From positions 132,252,087 through 132,316,086 of the forward strand of contig CP136061.1 of the NCBI GenBank assembly GCA_032622095.1: a stretch of 64,000 bases of DNA, given 5' to 3'. Every line of letters begins with the position of its first letter. The stretch's first letter is position 1. The translations under genes were made by a program, and so were the position numbers. The stretch is from Siphonodentalium dalli (lineage: Eukaryota > Mollusca > Scaphopoda > Gadilida > Siphonodentaliidae). Under the pieces are notes generated by a model, which was given only the letters and a program-made list of their open reading frames with translations, was not told the DNA's origin and made no database searches. This document shows positions 35,587-47,397 of the stretch, one piece after another.

Positions 35587-35903
35587 ATCTAAATGATTTA
35601 AGAGAAAACGTCTTCATTCACGCACAGAGACGGAGTGTCTTGTTCGGAACTGTAGTGTTGTTGATATGTTCCGCCTTATTGGCGCTGACCGGATTGTTGA
35701 TGTTGTGGTTGAGGCGCCACGAGCAGACGGTTTCTTTGAACGAGCACGAGTACATTCTGGTGTCACATGACCTGAGTATCAACATGGAGGAATCTCAAAA
35801 GAATCTAATTCACCACACCCTACGACAGAACTACTCCGTCGAGAATCTCATGGGGCTAGACACTTACGATTCCAAAAGGAACCTTTCCACAGAAACCAGT
35901 TGA
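35587..35903 (+). CDS. last exon of a single-pass membrane protein
   Basis: Acceptor TTGTTTTCTTCAG ends at 35586. The frame, completing Asp with the previous exon, reads DLNDLRENVFIHAQRRSVLF, with a membrane helix at about residues 18-42 (VLFGTVVLLICSALLALTGL and on to LMLWL) flanked by RR on both sides. A tail of about 60 residues follows, with acidic and Ser/Asn stretches, ending SKRNLSTETS and TGA at 35901-35903. AATAAA lies at 36208. This looks like the C-terminus of a type I membrane protein with a short cytoplasmic tail. The helical stretch before the membrane is compatible with, among others, the end of a nitrate/nitrite-sensing (NIT-like) ectodomain, but no motif proves that. Codon usage and G+C look coding relative to the flanks. 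Confidence 0.7.
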
Positions 35904-36804
35904 CCGACGTCCAAACCTGCAGCTCACGTCATCGAGGAATAATTATTTCTATTTTAGTATTTTTCTCTTCAGAGGTCAAAGGTCGGTAGTTTGCGATATT
36001 CTTTTATCTGAAACTACATATTTGGAAGCAGTCTTATAGGTCTTATAGTTGTTGTAAAATACAAACCGTTATCTTAAAGAACATTGACGAACAAAACCCG
36101 TTTGAAGTATGTCAAGCTCGTTATGCATGGTTCCGCAGTAATGCTGGAGGGAACGACCACCCGACCCGGGACCACCCGATCCAGACAAAGAATTTATTTA
36201 AAATAAGAATAAAATATATTGAAAAACTGCGTGATGATAGATACTTGTATATAGTTGTGACATATATACACATACGCATCTAAAGTGGAACGAAATGTAT
36301 AGTATATTTAGTGACGGTATCAGCGTGATCCAAATTATGAATAACATTTAAAATATACCAATATGGAACCAGAAAAATCACATGCATCCGGATCGGCAAA
36401 ACTGCATATTTATAACGACAGGAAATCAAGTAATTATATTCGTCTTTAAAATATGACTTTTACATTCTAAAGAAAATATGAAGAAACAATTATGAATACG
36501 ACAACAAATACTTGGTCAAAACATGGGACAACCTGGCCCGAATAACCGGGACAACCCAACCAAACATACGTCCGGTTGTGTTGTCCCTGGGTTGGTTCGT
36601 TCCTCTTCCAATGCCCATATGACATTCTGGACTCCTCAACCATGCATTGACCTCTCAGTATACGGGGTATACAGAGATTGACGAGGTTTGCCGACTGACA
36701 CAAAAGGTCGTTAAGTTTTTGGTTACGTGCCTTTGCTTCCATTTCACTGCATATTATGTATGTACAGCGCGCCAAAATCTGGATCATACAACGTCTTGTT
36801 AATA
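35904..36804. other. 3' flank of the membrane-protein gene
   Basis: It contains AATAAA at 36208-36213, the probable polyadenylation signal. GACCACCCGA is repeated at about 36156 and 36170. The 36467-36814 - strand frame is unrecognised. Confidence 0.5.
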
Positions 36805-37050
36805 AGCAGATCACCGAGTCGCGGCCGTATATATTGGATTCATCAAGCCCCCTTCCGTGGTTTCAGAGGTTCATCCAGCCCGGTTCCGTGGTTTTAGTGC
36901 TACAGGTCAAACTTCTGGAGTAGCATTTCCATATATGGAGCTTTTGAATATTCATGACTTCCATATATGAAAATGCTATTCCAGAACTTTGACATTTAGC
37001 ACTAAAACCACGGAACCGGGCCTGGTGGATCCAATTTGGCCGCGAGGTAT
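36805..37050. mobile_element. foldback element, GAGTCGCGG family, copy 1
   Basis: Arms: ACCGAGTCGCGGCCGTATAT, GGTTCCGTGGTTTTAGTGCT, ACAGGTCAAACTTCTGGA and CATTTCCATATATGGA, with their complements on the right through GGATCCAATTTGGCCGCGAG. The loop centres on GCTTTTGAATATTCATGA. The left part carries a short internal duplication (TTCCGTGGTTT twice). Confidence 0.8.
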
Positions 37051-37189
37051 ACATATTTATAGTGACAGGGCGTATTACATCTACGTCACTATTTATTAGC
37101 GGAAACAAAGTGTGGGCCCATGTACTTTGCTGAATTAAATAAATTTATGTTAATAAAGATTTTAGTATTGTGATATGCCTTTCACATGT

Positions 37190-37390
37190 CATTGAGTCGC
37201 GGTCATATTGGATACATCCAGTCCCGTTCCGTTTTTTAGTGCTACATGTCAAAGTTCTGGAATAGCATTCTATCTATGAAGCTTTTGAATATTCATGAAT
37301 TCCATATATGGAATGCTAATCCAAAACTTTGACGTGCAGCACTAAACAAACGGAGCTTGATGGATCCAATATAACGCGACTCGGTGACAA
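37190..37390. mobile_element. foldback element, GAGTCGCGG family, copy 2
   Basis: Same plan and loop (GCTTTTGAATATTCATGAAT) as copy 1, 140 bases away. Ends are ATTGAGTCGCGGTCATATTG and the complement ending GCGACTCGGTGACA. Confidence 0.8.
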
Positions 37391-39295
37391 GGTGTATTGA
37401 GCTGACAAATTGTTCTTAAACCTGTTTATTACTATGATATAATGAAAGTAATTTGAAACTAGTGTGGATTGTGTTGGATATGATACATGCAAATTGTCAA
37501 ATTAGTATATCATTCCAGACGTGTTACTGAGTTTGCGTGTAGACGAAGTTAGCACGCACCCTCTATTATATTGATTAGATATCGCTGCTGTTCGTGACCT
37601 TTGACCTGTGAAGATATGATAACAAACCTGTGATATAAGTTAACTGAGCTCTGTAATCCTGATATTTATATGATCCAATGAATGGGGTGAATCTGGTGAA
37701 TGTATGATTTGTTAAACTAGCTGAATTAAAATTTTGCACCTACAATTTGTATACAAAAAGTTATATTTTATATGCACATATTTGAATTTCTATGTTTGGT
37801 CAGGCCTATTTTTTGGCAAATTATAACACAGTTGTATTCTTCAAACAAACCTGCTGCGGTATATACGCGTGTTCTTGTGTGGGGTTTTAGTTTTCAGAGT
37901 TTTCTACCTATGTCAGATTATTGATTAACCGTGAACGAAAGCAGCAGTAAACACAAGCAAAAAATAATTCTGAAAGAAAAAAAATCAACAGTGATTAAAC
38001 TGAGATTGTTGTCACGTTTTAATCTCGCAATTAATCGTAACTGTATACAGTATATATTTATGGTTTTTAGACCATTGTTGTATTCCTATTTGCTATAGAC
38101 TTTTAAATCGATAAGGAGTTCAGTTTGAAGAAATGTAGTGGCAGAGGTTATCTAAACACACTTTCGAAGAGGGATTCTTGTTTAATCGCATCAGCTGCAA
38201 TGACAAACTGGATAGGTATACACTGCTGCAATGAGATAAGGAATATATATAGGAATATGGTATTTTTCCACAAGTGCATTTACTGCTGAAATAGGGGGGT
38301 ATTTGTGAATGATTTGCATCGAAACGTGGCGACTGCTGAGCAGGTATATATATATACGTGCATATATTGGTGATCAATACGTGGAATGATTTGTTCCGAG
38401 CGACCTTTGGTGTTGTGATCATTGGGATTGCATGGAGTTATTGTGGCACGAAAAAAAAAAAAAAAAAAAAAAACAGTATATAAAATCACGCGAGCTGGAA
38501 ATATGGAAGATATGTCAAGCCGGCCATTGTATCAGTATGCCTGCATGTCAAATAGTTTAAAGTGATTTGAAAATCTGCTGCGGCTCACATCGAATAATTT
38601 GCTCAACGCAGGTATTTCAATAAACTGTGTATCAAAATGACCAGCAAAACAACGTCATCCTTTCATATAAATTAAATAAATTGAACCTGGTTGCGAAATC
38701 ATTCCCGTTTGTTTATTGGCGATTTGTTCGGGACGAATGGACGACTGTTTATTTAAAGATGCGTATAAACCGATTAAGCGCCCATCAGTTACTATTTATT
38801 TGGATTCGGGCGTAAAAGATATCTGATTCGAGGAACCCATGCACCTATCAAAGCTCAGAGTTATTAGATATCGATTTTTTAAATCAATTATTTTTCACTG
38901 TATTTTTTCGCATCATATATATTTCGTCTTTGTTGGACTTGTTCGCCGTAATTCAACTTTGAATAGAAGTTTCCCAAAAGGAAACGAACATTCGAACAAC
39001 CCAAATATTTGAATCGTTGATTTCCTTTTAAAAGGTATTTCATGACGGAAATGTATCTATTTTGTTAATATTTAAATCGATCTATATAGTGGATTTCCAC
39101 ATGCGATTTCAGGAAACAGTAAGCGCTTATATGGCCATATTTGCGGGTCACGACCGAATACGGACGAAGTTGAATTCAATGCAAAAAAATGTAGTGGTGT
39201 TCAGACCGATCACCCCGCTTCGGAAGTATGTTTAGGAACCGCTGCCGTTGCACGTCAATCCCATGATACAGTAATACTCTAAATAAATCGACCCT
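37391..39295. other. 1.9 kb without a supported gene
   Basis: It holds an A-run (38451-38473) and a fragment of the CAATCCG/TTAA MITE at about 38790-38905 (GATTCGAGGAACCCATG, CAAAGCTCAGAGTTATTAGA). Otherwise AT-rich with short frames only. Confidence 0.5.
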
Positions 39296-39457
39296 TTAAC
39301 CACAGCAGAATTATGGGTAACTTTTCAGGATTTAGTCGGAAATATGGCTTGTTGCCATTCATCGGAAAGCTCTCGCCGAGAGCTTTCCGATGAATGGCAA
39401 CAAGCCATATTTCCGACTAAATCCTGAAAAGTTTACCCATAATTCTGCTGTGGTTAA
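39296..39457. repeat. near-perfect 162-bp hairpin
   Basis: Two arms of about 80 bases (TTAACCACAGCAGAATTATG through GGAAAGCTCTCG and its complement) meet with essentially no loop at about 39376. I see one length difference in the arms. Weaker pairing (TAAATAAATCGACC with GAGTCGATTACATTA) extends outward. Such a palindrome is unusually young or actively maintained. Confidence 0.9.
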
Positions 39458-39539
39458 GGAGTCGATTACATTACTGTATTTAGAAACTCGCGCGGTTTGG
39501 TGCGCACCCGCAATCTTCCAGAAAATAGTCTGCTGTCTT

Positions 39540-39793
39540 ATTAATCCTTTCTTTACTGAATACTAATTGGCGAGTAGTAATTCCATGTTCAAACAAAACT
39601 CATATCGGCCGTTCTGTTGAACTTATTATCTAAACATTTCCCACCAATGAATAGGTATCCTTCCGCACTTGTAAAATATGTCATCTGCTTTTATTCCCGA
39701 AATATCCCTTCAGATGAATAATATAAACCATATACCTATGTATACTTTTTTAACTGAATGGCGGAATCCATTTAGTAAATAAAGGGTTAAACT
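39540..39793. mobile_element. small inverted-repeat element, AACCCTTTATTTACTA family
   Basis: Ends TTAATCCTTTCTTTACTGAA and TTTAGTAAATAAAGGGTTAA. The interior has TTGAACTTATTATCTAAACA, CAGATGAATAATATAAACCA. Fragments of the same family lie at 39985-40100, 47745-47870 and about 57765-57925. Confidence 0.65.
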
Positions 39794-40234
39794 GAAGCAG
39801 AAATGTATGTGAAAAATCGCTCACCTATACATGTACCTTTGTCCGTTCATTGGACATTTTTGTATTTCTCCTATGTTATTTTTCTCAGAATTAATCAATT
39901 TATTTTTCGAATAAATCGTTCCCAGTTTAAACCTGATGTACATTTACCTCACCAGCGATATGTTTGTGATTTGTGAATCCCCTCTTTTAACCCTTTGGTT
40001 ACTAAATACTGATTGACGAGTGTATATAGTTCCCTTAAGAAATGTTCAGATAATAATTTTAACAAACAGCTGTTGTTGCTCTTGTTATCTGGGACATTTC
40101 CTTATTATACACACACGCACGCGCAGCGTGTGTTTTTTTATGCACACGCAATAATAAGAATCCGTCTGTATGCACCAGTTTGCTGATGCAATACTAAATT
40201 GAGCACATATACTTATTTTTCGTAGTATATGGGG

Positions 40235-42400
40235 TGGATCGAATTAATTATTGACTCTGGGAGTCTGATGTTGCTCCGGGTGTGTGAAATTTATAATGAC
40301 TTTGGGAGTCTGATGTTGTTCCGGGTGGGCGGAATTTATAATGACTTTGGGAGTCTGGTGTTGTTCCGGGTGGGCGGAATTCATAATGACTTTGGGAGTC
40401 TGATGTTGTTCCGGGTGGGCGGAATTTCTAATGACTTTGGGAGTCTGATGTTGTTCCGAGTGGGCGGAATTCATAATGACTTTGGGAGTCTGATGATTTT
40501 CCGGGTGGGCGGAATTTATAATGACTTTGGGAGTCTGATGTTGTTCCGGGTGGCCGGAATATATAATGACTTTGGGAGTCTGGTGTTGTTCCGGGTGGGC
40601 GGAATTCATATGACTTTTGGGAGTCTGATGATGTTCCGGTTGGGCGGAATTTATAATGACTTTGGGGGTCTGATCTTGTTCCGGGTGGGCATAATTTATA
40701 ATGACTTCGGGGGTCTGATATTGTTCCGGGTGGGGCGTAATTTATAATGACTTTGGGAGTCTGATGTTGTTCCGGGTGGGCGGAATTTATAATGACCTTG
40801 GGAGTCTGATGTAGTTCCGGGTGGGCGGAATTTATAATAACTTTGGGGGTCTGATGTCCCGGTGGGCGGAATTTATAATGACTTCGGGGGTCTGATGTTC
40901 CGGGTGGGCGGAATTTATAATGACTGGGAGTCTGATGTTGTTCCGGGTGGGCGGAATTTATAATGACTTTGGGAGTCTGGTGTTGTTCCGGGTGGGCGGA
41001 ATTTATAATGACTTTGGGAGTCTGATGTTGTTCCGGGTGGGCGGAATTTATAATGACCTTGGGTGTCTGATGTTCCGGTGGACGGAATTTATAATGACTT
41101 CGGGGGGGGGGGGGGTCTGATGTTCCGGGTGGGTGGAATTTATAATGACTTTGGGAGTCTGATGTTGTTCCGGGTGGGTGGAATTTATAATGGCCTTGGG
41201 AGTCTGATGTTGTTCCGGGTGGGCGGAATTTATAATGACTTTGGGGGTCTGATGTTGTTCCGAGTGGGCGGAATTTATAATGACTTCGGGGGTCTGATGT
41301 TGTTCCGGTTGGGCGGAATTCATAATGACCTTGGGAGTCTGATGTAGTTCCGGGGTGGGCGGAATTTATAATAACTTTGGGCGTCCTGATGTCCCGGAGT
41401 GGGCGGAATTTATAATGACTTCGGGGGTCTGATGTTGTTCCGGGTGGGCGGAATTTATAATGACTTTGGGAGTCTGGTGTTGTTCCGGGTGGGCGGAATT
41501 TATAATGACTTTGGGAGTCTGATGTTGTTCCGGGTGGGCGGAATTTATAATGACTTCGGGGGGGTCTGATGTTCCGGGTGGGTGGGAATTTATAATGACT
41601 TTGGGAGTCTGATGTTGTTCCGGGTGGGAATTTATAATGGCCTTGGGAGTCTGATGTTGTTCCGGGTGGGCGGAATTTATAATGACTTTGGGGGTCTGAT
41701 GTTGTTCCGAGTGGGCGGAATTTATAATGACTTCGGGGGTCTGATGTTGTTCCGGGTGGGCGGAATTTATAATGACTTTGTGAGTCTTATCTTGTTCCTG
41801 GTGGGGGGAATTTATATTGACTTTGGGAGTCTGATGTTCCGGGTGGCGAAATTTATAATGACCTTGGGAGTCTGATGTTGTTCCGGACGGGCGGAATTTA
41901 TAATGACCTTGGGAGTCTGATGTTGTTCCGGGTGGGCGGAATTTATAATGACCTTGGGAGTCTGATGTTGTTCCGGGCGGGCGGAATTTATAATGACTTT
42001 GTGAGTCTGATGTTGTTCCGGGTGGGCGGAATTTATAATGACATTGGGAGTCTGATGTTCCGGGTGGGGGGAATTATAATGACTTTGGGGGTCTGATGTT
42101 GTTTCGGGTGGGCGGAATTTATAATGACTTTGGGAGTCTGGTGTTGTTCCGGGTGCATGGATGGAATTTATATTGACCTTTGGAGTTGGACTAGACACTG
42201 GCTCTATACTACTACGTCATGACGGCGAACAGAGCAGAGCATCGAAGCGCCATAGAGCCAGTCTCTAGTCCACTTTGGAGTCTGATATTGTTCCGGGTGG
42301 GCGGAATTTATAATGACCTCGGGAGTCTGATGTTCCGGTGGGCGGAATTTTGAACGACTTTGGGAGTCTGATGTTGTTCAAAGCTCACAATATACTAGCC
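40235..42400 (+). repeat. 45-bp minisatellite, about 45-50 units
   Basis: The unit is TTATAATGACTTTGGGAGTC + TGATGTTGTTCCGGGTGGGC + GGAAT. Variants lack TTG (GATGTTCCGG), have TGACTTCGGGGG, or change GGCGGAATT to GGTGGAATT. Because 45 is a multiple of three, both strands stay open for 100-170 codons at a time (15-residue periods such as GGIYNDFGSLMLFRV), but frames shift at unit-length variants, so translation is unlikely. A small element (42187-42272) is inserted in it. Confidence 0.95.
42187..42272. mobile_element. 86-bp inverted-repeat insertion with 9-bp target duplication
   Basis: Ends TGGACTAGACACTGGCTCTA and its near-perfect complement at the right end. CTTTGGAGT flanks it on both sides (42178-42186, 42273-42281), and joining the flanks recreates a minisatellite unit, so the insertion and 9-bp duplication are certain. 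A 9-bp duplication fits Mutator-like elements, but nothing else identifies the superfamily. Confidence 0.9.
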
Positions 42401-42707
42401 CGGTTCAGACAACTTTATAATATATAAATATTTTATTTCAAATAATGTATTATAAATGCATTATATACACATGCATAAGGGACTAGACGATATTCAAATT
42501 TATAATAACAATGAGAAATATAAACAGTATATAGTTGGTATAATTATGACGAGTTGGGTAGGCCTTATATTTAATCATTTGAACTTTGGAAGTGCATGTG
42601 TGTTATAGAATCCATGGATATCTTTGTGTGGGGTGGGGAGTACATATATATATATATACAGAACATTATTTGAGGTGATCAAGTATATATGTATACTATA
42701 GAGAGGA

Positions 42708-42845
42708 TATCTAGTGTTTTGAGTGTATACCGAAAATTTTCTCCTGAGTGACCGAGACACGGGAGTAGCTTGCCACGAGCTAAAAATATACATTTGTCGC
42801 GGTCACGAATGAGATAATTTTCGGTATCCACTGAAAACACTAGAT
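42708..42845. repeat. foldback element, ATCTAGTGTTTTGAGT ends
   Basis: Left ATCTAGTGTTTTGAGTGTAT and ACCGAAAATTTTCTC pair with right GAGATAATTTTCGGTATCCA and CTGAAAACACTAGAT. The loop contains GTGACCGAGACACGGG and GTCGCGGTCACG, which pair partly with each other. Confidence 0.8.
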
Positions 42846-43174
42846 TTTTTTTTTACGCGTGCTGTATATACCCATTATAACCGGATCACATTCAAATCTA
42901 CTTCTTCATAATAAAACTATACTAATGCTACTATATATATGGTTAACATTTTACAATTCGATCATAGTTATTCAAGAAATTCAGTTACGTCATGGACGTC
43001 CGTAACGTCAAAGTAACTATATGAAAGTGTAATTTCTATAGCTTCACTGCTAGCGGTGGATAACGATAATAACATGTTAGCGATGTTTTCTATAATCTAT
43101 TGTTGAGCGTATCATAAAACACTTTATACAGTTATGCCTCCGTGTCAGCAGATAAAATAGTATCTTCTAGATAA

Positions 43175-45596
43175 ATTACCAGATAAATTCTTTGTTGAAA
43201 ATATCTTGCCATTTTTGGATGGATTTATGCAAAACGTGCCTCTCCCCTTCACATTACTTCTTTCAGTTGAAAACTCTTGTGGAGTTCAGAACTATATAAT
43301 GTCTTCTATGGAATAAACAGTGTTATTTTCACAATTGAGACATTTTACTATCGTCATTTGTGATTTTAGAAGAGCGGGTGATTTACGCTTAAAGTCCGCT
43401 ATTATAAGGCAGCGTACTTCGATGTAATATTAATGGAGTAGTTTCGCTATAACGATTTCACTGGCTGGTTTACGAAACTTGGACTAGCATTTGCGTCAAT
43501 ATAAAGTTTATTGTAATTGATATAGGCCTACATAAAGAGACGGGCATATACTAATACACACGGAGGTCAGTTTTATTTTAGATAAAGTCAAAATCGCACT
43601 GCAAGCATCGGCAGTCTATAACATTCTAAAAATGTGTATGGTGGGAAAACATTACCGAGTAGCCTATATAACCCTTTACCCAACAAACCGGCCAAATAAA
43701 GCTTCAACAGCCTAAAATATCTTCGGTCTGTCTCAATAGAACCATACAAATATGGATATCATTGGAACCGGCTCCTTGACCACATTGTGATAGTTACAGT
43801 TATGCCCTGTGCCAATGCATTCTCGTATATATGCGAGTCGACCATATATAGGTCGCCTCGCATATATAAGAGAATGCATTGGCCTAAAAAAAATCTTTTT
43901 TTAACACTTACCATTTTTTCTTACATTCTTTAACAATTTTATAATTTTTAATGTGTTAAGCCAATGCATTCTCTTATATATGCGAGGCGACCTATGGTCG
44001 ACTCGCATATATAAGAGAATGCATTGGCACAGGGGCCTTCTGTTGGGTAAAGGGATAACAGACGGCCATATGGCATATTCTATTTACAAGAAAATCCTTT
44101 AAACATAAACGCTTTCGGCTTGTTTTTGTTTTTGACCCGGAGATCCCCGTCAAAATATAGAGGTGTAAAGTCTATCGACGTTCGAAGTTAGACATGCAAA
44201 GTCTCGTCTTATGCTGCCTACATATACTGAATTTTTTTTTTCCAGATTCCACTGATCAGATGCCGGGCGAATTCATCAGGACACATCCCGGAATTTCACG
44301 AAGCTGTCAGCGGTTTCGTCAACCATATCCGTGACCAATCGAGCGTCCTCCTGGCGGAGATACAAGCCGTCCAGATAAATGGTTTGTGTATTCAACTGTA
44401 CTAAACAAACACTTCAGTTTTCTATATACGCGGTATATTTGGTATCGTTAAAAAAAAAAATTCTCAATCATATTCCATTTCATTCTGGTTTCAAATTGCC
44501 TATTTTAGAAGTATAGTCCAGACATATTAAGTCAGCCCTCGAAATGAGGAAAAATCTTCCACGGCAAGTTTAATGCTATGACATTATAGATTCCACATGT
44601 TGCCACGGCATTTCCCACGGCATTGCTTATATTTCTGTCGTCAATTTCGATGACTGTAAATTAAGTCTCACATTATCGTCAATAGCGTTTATATAGGTCA
44701 TTTTGGTATAAATCTATACAGGGGGGGGGGGGTCGATATACAAATGGGGTGATTTCTCAGTGAAATTAACCCTCTCCAATATGGCCTACAAAGCGAGTAA
44801 ACGATAACGACGACAGATCAACCTTCTTTTTTTTAACTAGCAGCTGGTGTGACTAATTACCGCCCGGACGCCCCCATGGTCACGTGGACGGTATATTTCG
44901 ACGTTATAATGTAGCGGCATACTACCTGAGGGCAACCTAGAAAATTTTACTCGCTCCCTCGTCTCCGGTTGGTGTTATTAGCCCCGCAAATGCCGATATT
45001 GGCCAAGAGAGCACGGTTGTCTTCGTGTGGTTTCGGACAGTATATTTTGATGATTCGTGGTAATGCAATACCAACTAAGTGTGACATCCAAACAGGGATG
45101 TGGCTAGGGGGGGGTGTGGGGGTTGTCTCACCCCCAGCATAGAGCTATATTTTCAATAGTTGGAAATTCCTAATTTCAGGTAAAAACAATTTATTGGGGG
45201 GAATTTATTGTTTTTCGACCAATATTTGCATATGTTCCTATTTTTGGACAAAATTTTTGACAGAAATGGTCATCAGTTGGAAATTTTCCAACCTTAGGGT
45301 GTGACAGGTTGGAAATTTCCAACACTTGAAAAGCTTGTGTCCTGGTCCCTCCCCCGGGGCCAGTCAAATACTTCTAGTAATAATTTAAGAAAACAATATT
45401 GTCATACAATTGGTCAACATTGTCATTGGAATTGTCATCAGTTGGAAATTTTCCAACCTAAGTGGGGGTGTAGGGTTTGAAATTTCCAACAGTAGGAAGG
45501 CTTGAGGCTAGTCTAGATGTTAGGATTTTGCGATTTTCTTGTTCAGATTTCAAAATTTTCGCACACCGGGCCGATGTGTCATTGCCCCATCCACAT
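43175..45596 (+). repeat. segmental duplication, copy 2
   Basis: Partner of 31499-33955, about 11.7 kb downstream. The left boundary lies in TTACCAGATAAATTC, the right in CCATCCACATG, after which the two copies part abruptly (ATCTCTAC here, CACATGG in copy 1). It contains the first part of the hAT insertion without its right end, so the duplication happened after that insertion. Confidence 0.95.
44246..44381 (+). CDS. orphan duplicate of the 136-bp membrane-protein exon
   Basis: It matches 32589-32724 base for base as far as I can see, with the same TTCCAG acceptor and G|GTTTGT donor. It lies downstream of the gene's last exon (35587-35903), and I find no second copy of that last exon after it, so it is probably not used unless another downstream exon outside the window exists. 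Identity in the exon with scattered differences in flanks could be chance over 136 bp. Confidence 0.55.
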
Positions 45597-46109
45597 GATC
45601 TCTACATATGTAGTAGAGTATCGGATGCAGGTTTCCGGGAGCCAACAAAAGAAGTCATATTGAAATATATGGCCACCAAAAGATGCATCCGGTTTTTCCT
45701 GAGCGGTTTTCACGGCCGATGAAAGGTTGTTTTTACAAATAGGTGATATCATAGTATAATTCGCGTGCATGAAGTATATTTCGCTTACAGTGTGGTGTAG
45801 GCTGTATATGCCCGAACGCCCTTCGCTTTTACATGATATGAATTATAGTTGGAAATGTAATAAAAAAAATAATGAAATATTATTTGATATATATTATTGT
45901 TGTTCACATTTATGTGTGTTTAATTAATAAATTTGCAGGCCGATCTCTAGCGTCGCACTAATACCAAATATATGTTTGAGTAATTTGGTTATTTCCAAGG
46001 GAACATGACAGTAGCATAGGGAAGACTTCAAATTGAATTGGATATAGAGCTATCATCCATTCATTTGAACGCTTATTTAATTATTTTATTCCCGACGATA
46101 TGGATTATA
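45597..46109. other. unassigned DNA after the duplication
   Basis: No supported gene. GGATGCAGGTTTCCGGGAG and ATGCATCCGGTTTTTCCTGA at about 45622 and 45683 pair loosely, a possible small foldback. Confidence 0.4.
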
Positions 46110-47397
46110 CTGTGGCTGGTTTAGGACATGGGAATTTTGTTTTATTTCGTGACCACGAAATAACTAATTCGTGGCCACGAAATAACTATTTTATCCCCAT
46201 TCAGTCAGATACACTTCATATAACGGCTTATAGTATCTGGTATAGGCTATATTGAATAGCCGGTTACTTGTCATACACAAGAACCCGCTTCCGACACACA
46301 GTTCAAGGGAACATTAAATGGGCCTAAAATATTACTCGACCATTTGACCGTTTGGTTCAAACAAAGGGTGTTGTAGGGTAAACAAAATCGACCAAGGGGC
46401 AAATAAATGGAAAGGGTGCCCTGCTTGAACCCCTCTGGATGGCGGTCATTTTGGATCGGGATGAGCTGAAAGCGGTGAATAGTTAGATTGACTTGAGGGG
46501 GGCATACCACACCCTTTCTTTGTGATCTAAATTGGTCGAGGGGGCGAGCAATGGCATGGTACCTATTTGAACCGCTGCGTACGGCGGCCATTATGAATCT
46601 GGGTGGGTTGAAATGTGTGAATATCTAGACTGGCTGTCGGGCCACTCTACAACACCCTTTGTTTGACCTAAAGTTGTCAAAGAGACGAGAAATGGCATGA
46701 GTGCCCTAGTTGAACCCATCTGGGCGGCGGCCATTTTGGATCGATGTGGGATGAAATATACCCATCTGTAATACACATGGACATGGCGACAAGGTGTCTG
46801 GTAGTTTCACACCCTTGTCCATTGCTGTATCAGCTAACAATAGCATGCACATGCAGTGACATGGCAATAGGTGGGTGTCCCATTCCACTCCCGCCGACAC
46901 ATACGGTATAGGCCTAGTCCCACTCAAACGTTTGTCAAACTATCTTGGGAACTCAACTCCTGACACTTTACAGCTGTTCGGAATAGGGAGGGGCGAGTCG
47001 CCACGAAACACTTAGTTATGTCACCATGTATCTGACAAACGTGTGTGATTATTATACATGCACGGAGTGTCCATAGTGAGCGATAAAATCATATAACCAA
47101 CAATAACATGTTACATGTACTTGGCATAATCAAAGATATCTCGAAGAAACGTAGTCCTAATGGCCCAGACAAAGGTGCCATTTTTGATATATTAAGTGTT
47201 TATATATGCAAATAAATCATATCTATCTGCGCCCGTTACACCAATGCTATTGTCGGCCATATTCGGCACACAAGTGCTATTTCGTGGCCACGAATTAGTT
47301 ATTTCGTGGCCTCGAATTAGTTATTTCGTGGCCACGAATTAGTATTTCGTGGCCACGAAATAAAAAATAAATTCCCATGTCCTAAACCAGCCACCGT
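46110..47397. mobile_element. 1.3-kb inverted-repeat element with CGTGGCCACG palindromes at both ends
   Basis: Ends GTGGCTGGTTTAGGACATGG and its complement CCATGTCCTAAACCAGCCAC. Just inside each end lie iterations of TTTCGTGGCCACGAAATAAC (two at 46142-46188, four at 47280-47362), each a perfect or near-perfect palindrome. The centre holds three diverged units of about 146 bp (46320-46760) with TGGCGGCCATTTTGGATC and CACCCTTTGTTTGA. No transposase frame. Confidence 0.85.

Noticed and set aside
40229-42198. Open frames of up to 172 codons in the 45-bp array
   Set aside because: Open on both strands because the period is a multiple of three; frames break at each odd-length unit, with no initiation context or splice signals.
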